Below are positions 5,301 to 5,560 of a stretch of 5,560 nucleotides of DNA, in pieces. The notes below the pieces were generated by a model, which saw only the letters and a list, made by a program, of their open reading frames with translations, did no database searches and was not told the DNA's origin. Where the stretch lies: the NCBI GenBank assembly GCA_903845315.1, contig CAIMWY010000046.1, forward strand, positions 1-5,560, given 5' to 3'. Made by a program: the position numbers and the translations under genes. The first letter of the stretch is position 1. Each line of letters starts with the position of its first letter. Origin of the DNA: an uncultured Burkholderiales bacterium (GTDB lineage Bacteria > Pseudomonadota > Gammaproteobacteria > Burkholderiales > Burkholderiaceae).

Positions 5301-5560
5301 TTTTCAGTCTCTGTAAAACCTACGGTAGCGCTAGAGCCTGGGGCATAGATTTTTTCGGACCAAGTATCTACCCCGTTCCAGGTGGTGGAGGCCGACTGCG
5401 TCAAGGTGGCAAGCACCGTTTGCGGGTTAGAGTTGGCGTCATAAGCAATCGGCTCGGGCAGAATAGCAAAGCCATACTTTTGCGCGACATTATTGAAACT
5501 CGATGCCGAAGGCAATAGTTTCAGATCCGTGGCAAAACCGGTGGTGTCGCCAGAATCAAA
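2366..5560 (-). CDS. Large secreted adhesin/RTX-like repeat protein, C-terminal part (5' partial)
   Basis: The frame runs from the right edge (no stop, start outside the window) to TAA at 2366-2368, giving 1064 residues here. Domains, numbered from the window edge: a beta-sandwich, lectin- or carbohydrate-binding-like, about 65-226, ending GDFALDNISF; an RTX/LapA-type module about 265-435 with AGNDFIG, the RTX nonapeptide-like GGAGVDTLV, then VEVFKLQGTSSLTLSANDVL; a second beta-sandwich about 461-678, from YTENFESG to DRWFMDDLKM; a bacterial Ig-like domain about 693-767; EF-hand-like calcium loops about 772-895 (DLNHDGVLD, DVNGDGMLD, DSNHDGVLN, DANQNGVADAGE); a repeat-derived linker about 939-977; and a C-terminal module about 980-1062 (LNVADVL, DTLNL, LQVLVDNHLQHVTLS). 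Such modules end many type I secreted surface proteins, so export through an ABC/MFP/TolC-type system and calcium-dependent folding are inferred. The role is probably attachment or biofilm; the ligand is unknown. No transporter gene is adjacent in the window. Confidence 0.88.
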   Translation of the reverse strand, partial: FDSGDTTGFATDLKLLPSASSFNNVAQKYGFAILPEPIAYDANSNPQTVLATLTQSASTTWNGVDTWSEKIYAPGSSATVGFTETEKGYYTFLSLASGKILYGGLDGSWPITIGGGSVPSDNSLTGIGQRDTLWGSNVDVVKGQTYQFKFDYWNNIFGYNTESPTADNRTFIQAFINGTQAMVTRNNSTGTVTVNYTATSTGTIPLELAAHGWMAAGDFALDNISFAQTTPSNGSGSLVPGSNTGYTDSANGTSVAPTSYSGGSVNAMAGNDFIGVAAGVNLQSTLASGGSYINGGAGVDTLVLQAGTTLNLIALTNGQTAHPIQQVEVFKLQGTSSLTLSANDVLSLGGSNATTMSGYGTATGKVQLVVEATGTDSVVLTPLALDAVTTNGVVGNTGLAGTWSAGTNITIGSTSYQVYNHSTTNAQVLVSGGATVNPSGNASASQAVAITTVSTNGAAASYTENFESGTSSVAGNLLNTASPPTYTTTTTLNTLAAKVSTAAWDISMLDHWYGWQANQSRDPVNELKIKTGALSPTNSVNSALDGMVGTDGRLQMGLDGNDLGSTATNPNNTGSNDPRIYNFTSKAGPFSSVTFNSIGLDNRVYNTGLTTTDWSYPQVEFYDAQGNVVYRQDFLTNGSFTQLDVFTATLPTGVTATSFGFMTLNADRWFMDDLKMTPAASGTVGSAGTTADTTPLISGTYATTLNAGDVVKIYDNGTYLGDATINPATHTWTYQVGTAAAAGSHAYTAKIVNGASTVSTSNSYAVNMVTPVVLDLNHDGVLDYSQVSMDVNGDGMLDTTAWVGAKDGLLMHDAYGDGSVRSTSQFAFARSAGETDLQGLAAQFDSNHDGVLNAKDAQFGEFAVWQDANQNGVADAGEVKHLIDLGITAINLTSDGVVRTPAAGVTEAGHTTAQLTNGTQMLVADAAFAYTLGNDTTKTMDPGSSSGVTSAVIPTEGPVIPASASVIPASEPGSTNPVIAFKLNVADVLATPTDASGKHTVHVNGDSNDTLNLSNLLGTGAAPGAWAASGAVQENGQTFNSYTYSADPTLQVLVDNHLQHVTLS
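2638..2742. repeat. Composite palindromic repeat inserted in frame in the adhesin gene
   Basis: A 105-bp (35-codon) block bounded by TGGATCCCGG (2638-2647) and CCGGGGTCCA (2733-2742), inverted ends with one mismatch. It holds a full hairpin, ATCCCGGC (2641-2648) with GCCGGGAT (2655-2662), then half-units, with CGGGATGACA at 2657, 2678 and 2699. It closes with an oppositely oriented full hairpin, ACCCCGGA (2718-2725) with TCCGGGGT (2732-2739). On the coding strand it reads from DPGSSSG through three VIP heptads to EPGST. It lies between the calcium-loop region and the C-terminal module, a linker where extra residues would be tolerated. No target duplication was evident by eye. Confidence 0.85.
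2645..2707 (-). repeat. Three 21-bp tandem units encoding VIPxxxx heptads
   Basis: Read on the coding strand, the half-units fall exactly every 21 bp and encode VIPTEGP, VIPASAS and VIPASEP, about residues 952-972 counted from the window edge. The exact multiple of three keeps the frame. The corresponding non-coding array upstream has one 20-bp step and would not keep frame. Confidence 0.85.
2925..3240 (-). other. EF-hand-like calcium-binding loop block within the adhesin
   Basis: Four D-x-N-x-(D/N)-G loops lie in order on the coding strand: DLNHDGVLD (near 3214-3238), DVNGDGMLD (near 3169-3193), DSNHDGVLN (near 3006-3030) and DANQNGVADAGE (near 2928-2961). Only the last ends in the Glu expected at position 12 of a canonical EF-hand. 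A weaker DAYGDG lies between loops two and three. The arrangement WVGAKDGLL ... FAVWQDANQNG ... LIDLGI matches a module often found near the C-terminus of hemolysin-type and large RTX adhesins. Calcium binding is inferred from the loops. Confidence 0.75.

Noticed and set aside
2366..5515. TTG at 5513-5515 as the start of the large gene
   Set aside because: The frame stays open to the window edge (5516-5560 adds 15 sense codons), there is no ribosome binding site, and a secreted protein of this type would be expected to extend further N-terminally.

Overview
The window reads as chromosomal DNA of a GC-rich proteobacterium. The closest fit is a Burkholderiales (Comamonadaceae-like) betaproteobacterium, judged from codon use, the LivF and fumarylacetoacetate-hydrolase-family protein sequences and the style of the palindromic intergenic repeats. 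The genus is inference; the window holds no rRNA or marker gene.

Layout. (1) Positions 1-2057 (+) carry three tightly packed genes that look like one operon. They are the 3' end of a LivF-type branched-chain amino acid/amide ABC transporter ATPase (1-405, truncated by the window edge), a MarR-family regulator (about 413-889) and a complete fumarylacetoacetate-hydrolase-superfamily enzyme (897-2057). The enzyme strongly resembles the Caulobacter XylX type of 2-keto-3-deoxy-sugar-acid dehydratase. The gaps between genes are about 7 bp. A plausible reading is uptake, ligand sensing and catabolism of one organic or sugar acid. (2) Positions 2058-2365 form a convergent intergenic region packed with at least three families of short palindromic (REP-like) repeats. 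(3) Positions 2366-5560 (-) hold the C-terminal 1064 residues of a very large secreted repeat/adhesin-like protein whose start lies beyond the right edge. Its domains, N to C, are: a beta-sandwich domain, a LapA/RTX-adhesin-like module with one clear RTX nonapeptide, a second beta-sandwich domain, a bacterial Ig-like domain, a block of EF-hand-like calcium loops, and a C-terminal module typical of type I secreted proteins.

The most notable observation is in the adhesin gene. A 105-bp composite of the widespread GTCATCCCGG/CCGGGATGAC palindromic repeat sits in frame inside the coding sequence (2638-2742). It is translated as three heptads of the form VIPxxxx. The same repeat family, with the same layout of one full hairpin plus two half-units, lies outside the gene at 2174-2240. 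This looks like palindromic-element invasion of a protein-coding gene, comparable in principle to the Rickettsia palindromic elements. No CRISPR array, tRNA, rRNA, transposase or phage gene was seen.
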